Source of the DNA: Nostoc sp. 106C
Lineage (GTDB): Bacteria; Cyanobacteriota; Cyanobacteriia; Cyanobacteriales; Nostocaceae
Direction of reading: 5' to 3'
NCBI RefSeq assembly: GCF_002154725.1
Contig: NZ_MTAW01000138.1
Span: 39,482 to 103,481 of the forward strand
DNA: 64,000 bases
Shown: piece by piece, positions 35,010-43,701 of the stretch
Layout: each line of letters starts with the position of its first letter
Position numbering within the stretch: the stretch's first letter is position 1
The notes under the pieces: model-generated
The model's input: only the letters and a program-made list of their open reading frames with translations
What the model was told of the DNA's origin: nothing
Databases searched by the model: none
Made by a program: the position numbers and the translations under genes

Positions 35010-35404
35010 GAGTAAATAAATATGTATGTTGTTTAATTTTAATATTTTTTTAAAAATTAAATTTACTTGCATAAAAATTTAAATTTTTTGAATTATAAAA
35101 ATTATTGTTGCTCATAAACTATCGCTAATGAGCAAAAACTTGATAATCTCATTACTATCTTTAGTTAGAAAAATTTTTAATTACTAATTAAAACTATTTA
35201 TTGACAAGAGATAAATAATATGTACACAAATAGGTACTGCCAAATAGTAAAATGATTCATCAATCCTGCGAAAGATTTAGCAACAGTTTACAAGCAATCT
35301 ATATGCAGAAAACTGCTTTTCGCAGCGCGTAATTTGCCCACAGCAAAAACTATAACTCTGTAACTTTTCTTTCTAAATCAAAATCGTACCTAAAAGCTAA
35401 AGCC
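35010..35404. other. AT-rich divergent promoter region
   Basis: About 395 very AT-rich bases between the DUF1997 gene and pheA. No reading frame or strong hairpin seen. Confidence 0.5.
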
Positions 35405-36274
35405 ATGACATTATCGATCGCACATTTAGGCCCCCCTGGCACTTATACAGAGCAAGCAGCCGTTTTTTATGTTAATTGGCTGAAGCAAACCACAGGCATT
35501 GAAGCTACTTTATGCCCTTATCCTAGTATTGCCCAATCACTCCAAGCCGTTGCCCAAGGACAGACTCAGTTGGCGGTTGTGCCTGTAGAAAATTCTCTTG
35601 AAGGCAGTGTCACCATGACAATGGACACGCTGTGGGTGTTAGATAGTTTGCGAATTCAGTTAGCTTTGGTTTTACCAATCACCCATACTCTAATTTCCTG
35701 TGCAATCAGTTTAGATAGCATTACCACTGTTTATTCACATCCTCAAGCTTTAGCACAATGTCAAGGATGGTTAGAGCGGTATCTTCCTACTGTGCAGCTG
35801 ATTTCTATAAATTCTACAACCGAAGCATTGCAGTTTCTCAAACAAGACATTACATCTGCTGCGATCGCATCTATTAGAGCAGCTGAACTCTACAACCTAC
35901 CTACACTAGCTATTGGTATAAATGATCATCCAGAAAACTGCACCCGCTTTTGGGTAGTAAGTCAAGCTCAGGCAGAAAATTCACACCACACATCTTCGAC
36001 AAATAGTACTCATACATCTCTGGCTTTCAGTTTACCTGCGAATCTACCTGGCGCACTTGTCAAACCCTTGCAGATATTTGCACAACTAGAGATTAACCTC
36101 AGTAGAATTGAATCTCGTCCGACAAAGCGCTCTCTAGGAGAATATTTATTTTTCATGGATCTAGAAGCAGATGCCACTACAATAAAAATGAAATCTGCTT
36201 TGGCAGAACTAAAAACTTACACAGAAATATTAAAAATTTTTGGCAGCTATAATATTCTAACGATCACAGTTTAA
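35405..36274 (+). CDS. pheA: Prephenate dehydratase
   Basis: 289 residues. The catalytic domain opens with IAHLGPPGTYTEQAAVFY and includes VVPVENSLEGSV and NCTRFWVVS (the catalytic Thr-Arg-Phe). A C-terminal ACT domain follows (LAFSLPANLPGALVKPLQIFAQLEINLSRIESRPTKRSLGEYLFFMDLE) with the ESRPT motif that binds phenylalanine for feedback inhibition. It makes phenylpyruvate in phenylalanine synthesis; there is no chorismate mutase domain. ATG at 35405. It converges with the LON-domain gene 19 bases away. Confidence 0.95.
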   Translation: MTLSIAHLGPPGTYTEQAAVFYVNWLKQTTGIEATLCPYPSIAQSLQAVAQGQTQLAVVPVENSLEGSVTMTMDTLWVLDSLRIQLALVLPITHTLISCAISLDSITTVYSHPQALAQCQGWLERYLPTVQLISINSTTEALQFLKQDITSAAIASIRAAELYNLPTLAIGINDHPENCTRFWVVSQAQAENSHHTSSTNSTHTSLAFSLPANLPGALVKPLQIFAQLEINLSRIESRPTKRSLGEYLFFMDLEADATTIKMKSALAELKTYTEILKIFGSYNILTITV

Positions 36275-36293
36275 CAGTCAGTTGACTATTAAA

Positions 36294-36944
36294 CTATAAC
36301 TTCTGATTAAATGTGTCTTTGAGAACGGTACGGGCTGCCAAGTGATTTCGTGTAGAAGTCAAAATTTCTGATTCCCGTTCTAGACGAGCGGCAGTATCTC
36401 GCATTTCCAATAATGACTGCTGCTCTGCGGCAACACCATAAAGGTTACTTGCTACCCAATAGGATAGCTCTGTGGGTAAATCAGGTACATCTTCTGGCAG
36501 TTCAATATTTTGTTCAGTTAACTTAGCTGAAAGACGCACAACATCTCGCAACAGTTGTTCCACTTCCGAAGCTAAAGGCCGCAAATCTTTTGTTGGTGAC
36601 TGGTCTTCAATCCACTCAACTAAGGCAACGCGGTAAGGTTTTTCACGAATGTACTCTAGAACACGAAATCTTTGCTGTCCTAAAGTTAGCATCTTCATCC
36701 GGTCATCTGGCAACCGCTGATAATGAATAATCTCTGCACAACAACCAACGTTTGCAATAGTGCCTTTAACTGGATCGACCATCAAAACACCAAACCTGCG
36801 ATCGCTTTCTAGAATCGTATTCATCATGATTCTGTAGCGAAATTCAAATATGTGCAGGGGTAATGGTCTGCTAGGAAAAAGAACTACATCAGGTAACGGG
36901 AACAGAGGTAGTTCGCGAACTGCAATTCTAGAAGAGGATGTCAT
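36294..36944 (-). CDS. LON N-terminal (substrate-binding) domain protein
   Basis: 216 residues made of a single LON N domain: LPLFPLPDVVLFPSRPLPLHIFEFRYRIMMNTIL, FGVLMVDP, GCCAEIIHYQRLPDDRMKMLTLGQQRFRVL. The AAA+ and serine protease parts of Lon are absent, so it cannot be a protease on its own; it may bind unfolded proteins or act as a regulator. It lies at the end of the str block in the same orientation, about 200 bases beyond rpsJ and after a terminator, so it probably has its own promoter. Confidence 0.9.
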   Translation of the reverse strand: MTSSSRIAVRELPLFPLPDVVLFPSRPLPLHIFEFRYRIMMNTILESDRRFGVLMVDPVKGTIANVGCCAEIIHYQRLPDDRMKMLTLGQQRFRVLEYIREKPYRVALVEWIEDQSPTKDLRPLASEVEQLLRDVVRLSAKLTEQNIELPEDVPDLPTELSYWVASNLYGVAAEQQSLLEMRDTAARLERESEILTSTRNHLAARTVLKDTFNQKL

Positions 36945-37041
36945 AGTTACTTAGGTATACATTTAATCTTTAAGATTTAAAATTCTCTGTTTCTCCCGTA
37001 ATTTGTTTACATTCTATCATTTGTTTTCTAGCTAATAAAAA

Positions 37042-37065
37042 GCCCTGAGGTAGATTCTTCAGGGC
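37042..37065 (-). terminator. Terminator of the str operon after rpsJ
   Basis: GCCCTGAGG and CTTCAGGGC pair (one mismatch) around TAGATT. On the minus strand the stem is followed by TTTTTATTA, about 85 bases past the rpsJ stop. A good intrinsic terminator. Confidence 0.8.
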
Positions 37066-37150
37066 ACTGTAAATCTTGATACTAATGAATGACATCTGCC
37101 CTTTGTCACTAGTCGTGTGTTTAGGTACTAATAACTAATGACTAATGACT

Positions 37151-37468
37151 TTAAAGTTTAACTTCGATGTCCACGCCTGATGGTAGATCTAACTTCATCA
37201 GTGCATCAATAGTTTTAGAAGAAGGTTGATAAATGTCAATAATCCGGCGATGGGTGCGAGTTTCAAAGTGTTCTCGGGAATCTTTATCTACGTGAGGCGA
37301 TCGCAGCACACAATAAATCTTACGTTTTGTTGGTAAAGGAATCGGCCCTATAGCTGTGGCGTTAGTGCGGTTAGCTGTGTCTACAATCTTCTCGCAAGAT
37401 GTATCCAATAAGCGACGGTCAAAAGCTTGTAAGCGAATTCTAATTTTCTGCTGCTGTAGAGTTGCCAT
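37151..37468 (-). CDS. rpsJ: 30S ribosomal protein S10
   Basis: 105 residues, [59 protein letters not shown] and [34 protein letters not shown]: a standard full-length S10. It forms part of the small-subunit head and also serves as NusE in antitermination. Last gene of rpsL-rpsG-fusA-tuf-rpsJ, 133 bases behind tuf with a hairpin between. Confidence 0.98.
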   Translation of the reverse strand: MATLQQQKIRIRLQAFDRRLLDTSCEKIVDTANRTNATAIGPIPLPTKRKIYCVLRSPHVDKDSREHFETRTHRRIIDIYQPSSKTIDALMKLDLPSGVDIEVKL

Positions 37469-37547
37469 CTTTAGTTTTCTAGGTTCTGGTTAATTTAAGA
37501 GAATGGATATTGAAGAACAGATGTTTCTTCAAGCAAGGGAAGAGAAA

Positions 37548-37579
37548 GGAGCAGAGACTTATTGTGCCATCTCTGCTCC
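37548..37579 (-). terminator. Intercistronic hairpin between tuf and rpsJ
   Basis: GGAGCAGAGA (37548-37557) pairs perfectly with TCTCTGCTCC (37570-37579), 22 bases past the tuf stop. On the minus strand it is followed by TTTCTC only, so it could be a partial terminator or a processing/stability element that tunes rpsJ relative to tuf. Confidence 0.55.
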
Positions 37580-37601
37580 TTTTTATTAGGACCAAAAAGT
37601 G

Positions 37602-38831
37602 CTATTTGAGGATTTTAGAAACAACACCAGCACCAATGGTACGACCACCTTCACGAATAGCAAAGCGCATTCCTTGCTCAATTGCGATCGGGTTGATCAA
37701 TTCTACAGTCATCTTGATGCGATCGCCTGGCATGACCATTTCTGCATCACTGCCATCATCGGAGGTGAAGGCTTTAATAGTGCCAGTTACATCTGTTGTT
37801 CTTACATAAAACTGGGGACGATAGCCTGCAAAAAATGGGGTTTTCCGACCACCTTCTTTTTCCGTCAGAACGTACACTTCACCTTCAAATTGAGTGTGAG
37901 GTGTAATCGAACCGGGTTTAGCTAGCACCATACCCCGTTCAATATCAGCCTTTTGGATACCCCGTAGTAGTACACCTGCGTTATCCCCAGCCATACCTTC
38001 TTCGAGACTCTTCTTAAACATCTCGATACCAGTTACGGTGGTGTTACGGGTGTCTCTGATTCCTACGAGTTCGACCACATCACCGACCTTAACTTTACCC
38101 CGTTCAATCCGGCCAGTAGCAACAGTACCACGACCTGTGATGGAGAACACGTCTTCTACAGCCATCAAGAAGGGTTGGTCAACAGCCCGCTCTGGGGTTG
38201 GGATGTATGAATCTACAGCATCCATCAGTTCGTAGATTTTATCTACCCACTGATTTTCACCACGCTGAGTCTTAGGATTCTTGGTCATTGCTTCTAAAGC
38301 TTGTAGACCCGATCCTTTGATAATGGGGATATCGTCACCAGGAAAATCGTAACTGGAAAGTAGTTCTCGCAGTTCTAGTTCCACTAGCTCTAGGAGTTCT
38401 GGGTCATCCATCAAGTCTTCTTTATTCAAGAAGACAACCAAGCTGGGAACGCCTACCTGTTTTGCTAGCAGGATGTGTTCGCGGGTTTGGGGCATAGGAC
38501 CATCAGTTGCAGCAACTACAAGAATGGCTCCATCCATCTGGGCTGCACCAGTGATCATGTTTTTCACATAGTCAGCGTGTCCTGGACAGTCTACGTGAGC
38601 ATAGTGACGATTTTGGGTTTCATACTCAACGTGAGCAGTATTGATGGTAATACCCCGCGCCTTTTCTTCTGGTGCGTTGTCGATTTGGTCGTAGCCTTTA
38701 GCTACAGCTTGGCCCAAAGCCGCCAAGGTCATGGTGATAGCTGCTGTTAATGTTGTTTTACCGTGGTCAACGTGGCCAACAGTACCGATGTTAACGTGGG
38801 GTTTATTCCTTTCAAACTTTGCGCGTGCCAT
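37602..38831 (-). CDS. tuf: Elongation factor Tu
   Basis: 409 residues, full length. G1 [11 protein letters not shown]3 [13 protein letters not shown]4 NKED and G5 GSGL near residue 175 are all present, with domains 2 and 3 complete to the end ([14 protein letters not shown]). It delivers aminoacyl-tRNA to the ribosome. It starts 22 bases behind fusA; the spacer contains an AGGAAA ribosome site. Confidence 0.98.
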   Translation of the reverse strand: MARAKFERNKPHVNIGTVGHVDHGKTTLTAAITMTLAALGQAVAKGYDQIDNAPEEKARGITINTAHVEYETQNRHYAHVDCPGHADYVKNMITGAAQMDGAILVVAATDGPMPQTREHILLAKQVGVPSLVVFLNKEDLMDDPELLELVELELRELLSSYDFPGDDIPIIKGSGLQALEAMTKNPKTQRGENQWVDKIYELMDAVDSYIPTPERAVDQPFLMAVEDVFSITGRGTVATGRIERGKVKVGDVVELVGIRDTRNTTVTGIEMFKKSLEEGMAGDNAGVLLRGIQKADIERGMVLAKPGSITPHTQFEGEVYVLTEKEGGRKTPFFAGYRPQFYVRTTDVTGTIKAFTSDDGSDAEMVMPGDRIKMTVELINPIAIEQGMRFAIREGGRTIGAGVVSKILK

Positions 38832-38853
38832 GAATGCTCGTTTCCTTTTTTAA

Positions 38854-40932
38854 TTAAGCGTTCCCTTTGCTTTTAGCAATGATTGCCTCAGCCACGTTGC
38901 GAGGCACCTCTTCGTAGTGGCTAAACTCCATTGAGAAGATGCCCCGACCCTGAGTCTTAGACCGGATATCGGTGGCGTAGCCAAACATTTCTGCCAATGG
39001 TACTTTAGCAGTTACCTTAGCAAGACCTTGCTCAGACCCCATACCCTCAATTTGTCCACGACGGGAATTGAGGTCACCCATGACATCGCCAAGGTAGTTT
39101 TCTGGAACTTCAACCTCGACTTTCATCATAGGCTCTAAAAGGACGGGCGCTGCTTTTGTTACCGCCTCTTTCAAGGCCATAGAGCCGGCGATTTTGAAAG
39201 CCATTTCTGAAGAGTCTACATCATGATAAGATCCATCAACCAAAGTCGCTTTGACATCAATTAACGGATAGCCTGCTAAAATACCAGATTCACAGCATTC
39301 CTTCATTCCCTGTTCTGCGGGTCCAATGTACTCTTTGGGTACAACACCACCAACAATCTTAGAAACAAATTCAAAGCCGCTGCCTGGTTCTCCTGGCTCC
39401 AAATCGATCACAACGTGACCGTATTGACCCTTACCACCACTTTGGCGGATAAATTTACCTTCTACCCTGGAGACTCGTTTACGAATTGTTTCGCGGTAAG
39501 CTACTTGCGGCGCACCAACATTCGCTTCCACTTTAAATTCACGTAACATCCGGTCTACCAGAATTTCCAGGTGTAGCTCTCCCATCCCGGCAATCACTGT
39601 TTGGTTGGTTTCAGGATCGACACTGACGCGGAAGGTCGGGTCTTCTTCTGAGAGGGATTGCAGAGCCTTGGATAGTTTATCCATATCGTTCTTGGTTTTG
39701 GGCTCAACCGCCACCGAGATGACAGGCTCAGGGATGAATAGAGATTCCAGAATCACTGGCGCTCCTTCATCAGTAATGGTGTCACCTGTTAAGGTATCTT
39801 TTAAACCCAACGCTGCGCCCAGATCACCAGCCCGCATTTCTTCGACATCTTGTCGTTCATCTGCTTTCAAAATAACTAGGCGGGAGATACGTTCTTTCTT
39901 ATTCTTGGTAGCGTTGAGAACGTAACTACCTTTCTTCAGGACACCAGAATAAACTCGCACAAAAGTTAGGCGACCATATGGGTCAGCCATAATCTTGAAC
40001 GCCAAGGCAGATAAGGGTTCGTTATCATCAGCTCGACGTTCAACTGTATCACCGTTGGGCAATGTGCCTTGAATTGCTGGTACATCAATTGGTGCTGGCA
40101 GATAATCTACAACCGCATCCAGCATCAGCTGTACGCCCTTATTTTTGAATGCTGAACCACAAAGCACTGGTACAATTGTACCTGCGATTGTTCCTTTGCG
40201 CAGAGCAGTCTGAATTTCCGCTTCTGTAAGTTCTTCGCCCTCGAAGTACTTAGTCATTAGATTGTCATCTGTTTCTGCTACCGCTTCTATGAGTTTGGTG
40301 CGGTATTCTGCTGACTGCTCTTGCAATTCAGCGGGGATATCAGTTTCCTGAATATCTGTTCCCTGATCGTTGTTGTAAATATAGGCACGCATCCGCACCA
40401 GGTCAACGATTCCTTTAAATTCAGTTTCACTACCAATTGGCAGTTGAATGGCAATGGCGTTAGCTCGCAGGCGATCGCGCATTTGCTCGTGAACTCTGTA
40501 GAAGTTCGCGCCTGTGCGATCCATTTTGTTAATAAAGGCTATCCGAGGCACTTTATAGCGGTCTGCTTGTCGCCATACAGTTTCTGACTGAGGTTGGACA
40601 CCACCAACAGAACAAAATACGGCGATTACACCATCCAACACACGCATGGAGCGTTCAACTTCAATAGTGAAGTCAACGTGACCTGGAGTATCGATAATGT
40701 TTATTTGATGATCTTTCCAGCTGGTACTAATCGCAGCAGCAGTGATGGTAATCCCTCTCTCCCGCTCCTGCTCCATCCAGTCTGTAACGGCGGTTCCTTC
40801 ATGGACTTCGCCAATCTTATGAATTATCCCAGAGTAAAACAATATTCTCTCTGTTGTTGTTGTCTTGCCCGCATCTATATGCGCCGCAATACCGATATTG
40901 CGTACTCTCTCTAGCGGGATCGTACGTGCCAC
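38854..40932 (-). CDS. fusA: Elongation factor G
   Basis: 692 residues with G1 [14 protein letters not shown]3 [22 protein letters not shown]4 [10 protein letters not shown] and all five EF-G domains through the C-terminal RGQIEGM...[20 protein letters not shown]. It drives translocation. Located between rpsG and tuf in the str operon; the 139-base gap to rpsG holds a pair of CGATATATCG palindromes. Confidence 0.98.
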   Translation of the reverse strand: MARTIPLERVRNIGIAAHIDAGKTTTTERILFYSGIIHKIGEVHEGTAVTDWMEQERERGITITAAAISTSWKDHQINIIDTPGHVDFTIEVERSMRVLDGVIAVFCSVGGVQPQSETVWRQADRYKVPRIAFINKMDRTGANFYRVHEQMRDRLRANAIAIQLPIGSETEFKGIVDLVRMRAYIYNNDQGTDIQETDIPAELQEQSAEYRTKLIEAVAETDDNLMTKYFEGEELTEAEIQTALRKGTIAGTIVPVLCGSAFKNKGVQLMLDAVVDYLPAPIDVPAIQGTLPNGDTVERRADDNEPLSALAFKIMADPYGRLTFVRVYSGVLKKGSYVLNATKNKKERISRLVILKADERQDVEEMRAGDLGAALGLKDTLTGDTITDEGAPVILESLFIPEPVISVAVEPKTKNDMDKLSKALQSLSEEDPTFRVSVDPETNQTVIAGMGELHLEILVDRMLREFKVEANVGAPQVAYRETIRKRVSRVEGKFIRQSGGKGQYGHVVIDLEPGEPGSGFEFVSKIVGGVVPKEYIGPAEQGMKECCESGILAGYPLIDVKATLVDGSYHDVDSSEMAFKIAGSMALKEAVTKAAPVLLEPMMKVEVEVPENYLGDVMGDLNSRRGQIEGMGSEQGLAKVTAKVPLAEMFGYATDIRSKTQGRGIFSMEFSHYEEVPRNVAEAIIAKSKGNA

Positions 40933-41030
40933 AGTAGCCTCCTATAGTTTTTGCCTCATGATATCTTGTATATTACTCTTTGTTAAGATTCTATACTTTT
41001 ACGGAAAACCGTCTGCTTTTTGAAAATCCA

Positions 41031-41062
41031 CGATATATCGCTGTCATGTAGACGATATATCG
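41031..41062 (-). promoter_or_regulatory. Paired palindromic decamers after rpsG
   Basis: CGATATATCG occurs at 41031-41040 and 41053-41062. Each copy is its own reverse complement, so the mRNA can form a 10-bp stem with a 12-base loop starting nine bases after the rpsG stop. No T-run follows. A similar pair with a different sequence lies after rpsL. Confidence 0.65.
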
Positions 41063-41071
41063 CTTCTAGAC

Positions 41072-41542
41072 TTAGTAACGATAGTGAGCAAAGGCTTTGT
41101 TGGCTTCTGCCATACGGTGTGTTTCTTCCCGCTTCCGAATGGCATTTCCGGTTTCGTTGGCAGCATCCATTAACTCATTAGCTAATTTGCCGGCCATTGT
41201 GCGTCCGGGTCTAGAACGAGAAAATTGTACCAGCCAACGTAGTGCTAGGGTAGTACCCCGTTCAGAACGCACTTCCATTGGTACTTGGTAAGTGGCTCCA
41301 CCAACTCGGCGAGCTTTGACTTCTACTAATGGCGTTGCATTCCGCACTGCTCTTTCAAAGGTTTCTAACGCAGGATTGCCTGTGCGTTCCTCAATTGTTT
41401 TTAAGGCATCATAAACAATGCGTGCGGCCAGAGATTTCTTCCCATGACGCATTATTCGCCGCATGATCATGCTAACTAGGCGGCTATTATAAACTGAGTC
41501 AGGCGGAACTGGGCGCCTTTGACTTACACCACGACGAGACAT
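41072..41542 (-). CDS. rpsG: 30S ribosomal protein S7
   Basis: 156 residues, standard length: [47 protein letters not shown], then [25 protein letters not shown] and the C-terminal [15 protein letters not shown]. It organises the 3' domain of 16S rRNA and in E. coli represses the str operon; whether this holds here is unknown. It lies 385 bases behind rpsL, a wide gap for this operon. Confidence 0.98.
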   Translation of the reverse strand: MSRRGVSQRRPVPPDSVYNSRLVSMIMRRIMRHGKKSLAARIVYDALKTIEERTGNPALETFERAVRNATPLVEVKARRVGGATYQVPMEVRSERGTTLALRWLVQFSRSRPGRTMAGKLANELMDAANETGNAIRKREETHRMAEANKAFAHYRY

Positions 41543-41927
41543 ACTTCACCCTTAATTCGGTTTTGGCAACGAAATTATATGCTATCAGACACCGGAAACT
41601 AAAAGCGGTACGAACCGCCGCTCAGACTTCCTCAATTTTTCCTTTACAGATGCAGCCAGGTAAACTTAATTCACTTGTTACCTGCTACCAGATAAACAAG
41701 GCGACAACAATAATAAACCTTAATATCTACATTAAAGTGTTGCTGTCACTTAAATACGATTCGGATTAAAAGTTCCTACACTTGCTCGCTTAGTGCAGGA
41801 TCTTGATTTGTTGACACAGACACAAGAACTATAACTAATGTTGCGATCGCAAATGCCAGTTTTTTTTCCCTGAGCGCTTTTAGGTTAGACGATTAATCGT
41901 ACTTTGATGCGATTAATCGCCTAGCTC
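41543..41927. other. Wide rpsL-rpsG intercistronic region
   Basis: 385 bases between two genes that should be co-transcribed. Next to rpsL it has the paired CGATTAATCG palindromes; the remainder is AT-rich and could hold a second promoter for rpsG-fusA-tuf-rpsJ. The 68-codon plus-strand frame at 41563-41769 is not convincing. Confidence 0.5.
41890..41919 (-). promoter_or_regulatory. Paired palindromic decamers after rpsL
   Basis: CGATTAATCG occurs at 41890-41899 and 41910-41919, each self-complementary, giving a 10-bp stem with a 10-base loop beginning eight bases after the rpsL stop. No T-run, so not a classic terminator. Confidence 0.65.
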
Positions 41928-42311
41928 CTATTTTTTCGCTTCTTTTGGACGCTTGGTTCCATACTTGGAGCGACCTTGCTTACGGTCTTTGACTCCGGCT
42001 GTATCTAAGGTTCCACGGATGATGTGGTATCTCACGCCTGGTAGGTCTTTAACCCGACCACCACGAATCATCACAACTGAGTGTTCTTGCAGGTTGTGAC
42101 CAATGCCTGGAATGTAAGCTGTAACTTCAAATCCAGAAGTTAGCCTTACCCTTGCCACTTTACGTAGTGCTGAGTTAGGCTTTTTAGGCGTAGTTGTGTA
42201 TACTCTGGTACAAACCCCCCGACGTTGGGGGCATTGCTTCAGAGCTGGAGATTTGGTTTTCTGACGCGCTTTTTCGCGTTCATTACGGATGAGCTGCTGT
42301 ATTGTTGGCAT
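41928..42311 (-). CDS. rpsL: 30S ribosomal protein S12
   Basis: 127 residues, [58 protein letters not shown], including the [10 protein letters not shown] loop where streptomycin-resistance changes arise (Lys present, so wild-type-like) and the [10 protein letters not shown] loop. It monitors decoding. First gene of the str operon; its promoter lies in the 120 bases upstream. Confidence 0.98.
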   Translation of the reverse strand: MPTIQQLIRNEREKARQKTKSPALKQCPQRRGVCTRVYTTTPKKPNSALRKVARVRLTSGFEVTAYIPGIGHNLQEHSVVMIRGGRVKDLPGVRYHIIRGTLDTAGVKDRKQGRSKYGTKRPKEAKK

Positions 42312-42435
42312 GAGTTACAGCGCGTAAGCTGCTTAGTGTCTAAGTTTTAACAAATCCTAATTATAACTTTTTTTAAGGTTTCATGTCAATTATTAGTTGT
42401 CATTTGCTTCAGTTACGATTGAAAAGTTATTTTTA

Positions 42436-42783
42436 CTACTGATTATTGACTCCTGATGTTTGACTAAAGTCGAAAGAATTACCACAGCCACAGGTAGCGA
42501 TCGCTTGGGGATTATGGAAGCGAAAGCCACCACCCATGAGATCTTCTGAATAATCAACTGTTAACCCATTAATGTATTTTAAACTTTCTGCATCTACAAC
42601 TAACTGGATAGCATTCAAATCAAAAACGCGATCGCCAGTTTTTACTGTCTGATCAAAAGACATATCATAAAACCAGCCAGAACAGCCACCTTGTCTAATT
42701 GCTAATCGAAACAAAACGTTTTGCGGCTGCTTCAACTTTAATCGCTGAATTTCACTTGTAGCTGCTGGACTTAATTGAATCAT
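42436..42783 (-). CDS. A-type iron-sulfur cluster carrier (IscA/SufA family)
   Basis: 115 residues from the ATG at 42783 (MIQLSPAATSEIQRL). The frame is open for 61 more codons upstream, but those residues are unlike the family. The core has FRLAIRQGGCSGWFYDMSFD, VDYSEDLMGGGFRFHNPQA and TCGCGNSF, providing the three conserved cysteines (C-x~n-CGC) that carry Fe-S clusters. It lies upstream of rpsL in the same orientation; I recall the same neighbourhood in Nostoc PCC 7120. A 7-residue tail (SQTSGVNNQ) ends the protein. Confidence 0.9.
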   Translation of the reverse strand: MIQLSPAATSEIQRLKLKQPQNVLFRLAIRQGGCSGWFYDMSFDQTVKTGDRVFDLNAIQLVVDAESLKYINGLTVDYSEDLMGGGFRFHNPQAIATCGCGNSFDFSQTSGVNNQ

Positions 42784-42990
42784 AGAATTGATTTTAGAAA
42801 TTTTAAACCCATCTTTCAGTATTACAGATGCCTTGGCATCAAGGGTACTGGGGACAAGGGAGACAAACAATTTAGAAAGTATTGACCAATGGCAAATGAC
42901 CATTGACGCGAAATCCCACCTCTTTTGAAGGGGTGGGATGAGCTTAAACAACTTATGACACAACAATACTGCTAAACATTTAATTGGGAC

Positions 42991-43419
42991 TTAACGGCTT
43001 TGATCGCCAGTACGGGCATAATCATCTTGATAGCGGACAATATCATCTTCACCCAAGTACTCGCCATTCTGCACTTCAATCAACACCAAGGGAATTACAC
43101 CAGGATTCTCTAGACGATGCGTTGTACACTGAGGTACATAGGTTGACTGATTATTGCTTAACAACACTTCTGTTTCTCCGCAAACTACCCTAGCTGTACC
43201 AGAAACTACAATCCAGTGTTCGCTGCGATGATGATGCATTTGTAAGCTGAGGCGGTGTCCAGGCTTAACTTCGATGCGTTTAATTTTGTATCCGCGCCCT
43301 TCTTCCAAAACTGTAAAAGAACCCCAAGGGCGTAACTCAGTTGCAGCAACGCCTCTGGAAGTAATGGCTGAATGTAAGGGCAGAGTGTTCGTTTGTGTTG
43401 TTTCTGAAAATTGAACCAT
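42991..43419 (-). CDS. Cupin protein, mannose-6-phosphate isomerase type II C-terminal-like
   Basis: 142 residues from ATG 43419, which has a GAGGT ribosome site five bases upstream; ATG 43440 is an alternative and the longer open frame to 43545 is probably not translated. The cupin core reads RPWGSFTVLEEGRGYKIKRIEVKPGHRLSLQMHHHRSEHWIVVSGTARV, with the metal-binding HHHRSEHW cluster, and VPQCTTHRLENPG. It matches the isomerase domain of bifunctional mannose-1-phosphate guanylyltransferase/isomerase enzymes but stands alone, so it could supply GDP-mannose precursors for the cell-surface sugar genes in this window. That link is inference. Confidence 0.88.
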   Translation of the reverse strand: MVQFSETTQTNTLPLHSAITSRGVAATELRPWGSFTVLEEGRGYKIKRIEVKPGHRLSLQMHHHRSEHWIVVSGTARVVCGETEVLLSNNQSTYVPQCTTHRLENPGVIPLVLIEVQNGEYLGEDDIVRYQDDYARTGDQSR

Positions 43420-43701
43420 AGTGACCTCATTTGAAGACATAACAAACCGTCTGTACTCTATGAACCATTGATGAAAATCTGGCGTTATCGTGCAGTAGCG
43501 ACAATTAGTACTTGAGCCGCACTTTGCCAAACATAGCAAAATCAACTACTAGGGTGTAAAAGACCATTCATAAAACCAATGCGTCTATACCAATTCTTCA
43601 TCAACGAAAAGCCAGCTTATTCTCAACTTTAAAAAGGGACTGAGGCAAAAGGGGAGACAAGAATAATCACAAATGCCCCATGCCCAAGACATAATTACTT
43701 A

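Noticed and set aside
41563..41769. 68-codon plus-strand frame between rpsL and rpsG
   Set aside because: Antisense within an operon spacer, no ribosome site or similarity.
42784..42966. 61-codon N-terminal extension of the A-type Fe-S carrier
   Set aside because: Residues unlike the family and the DNA carries repeat-like GGGGACAAGGGAGACAA; the ATG at 42783 gives the normal length.
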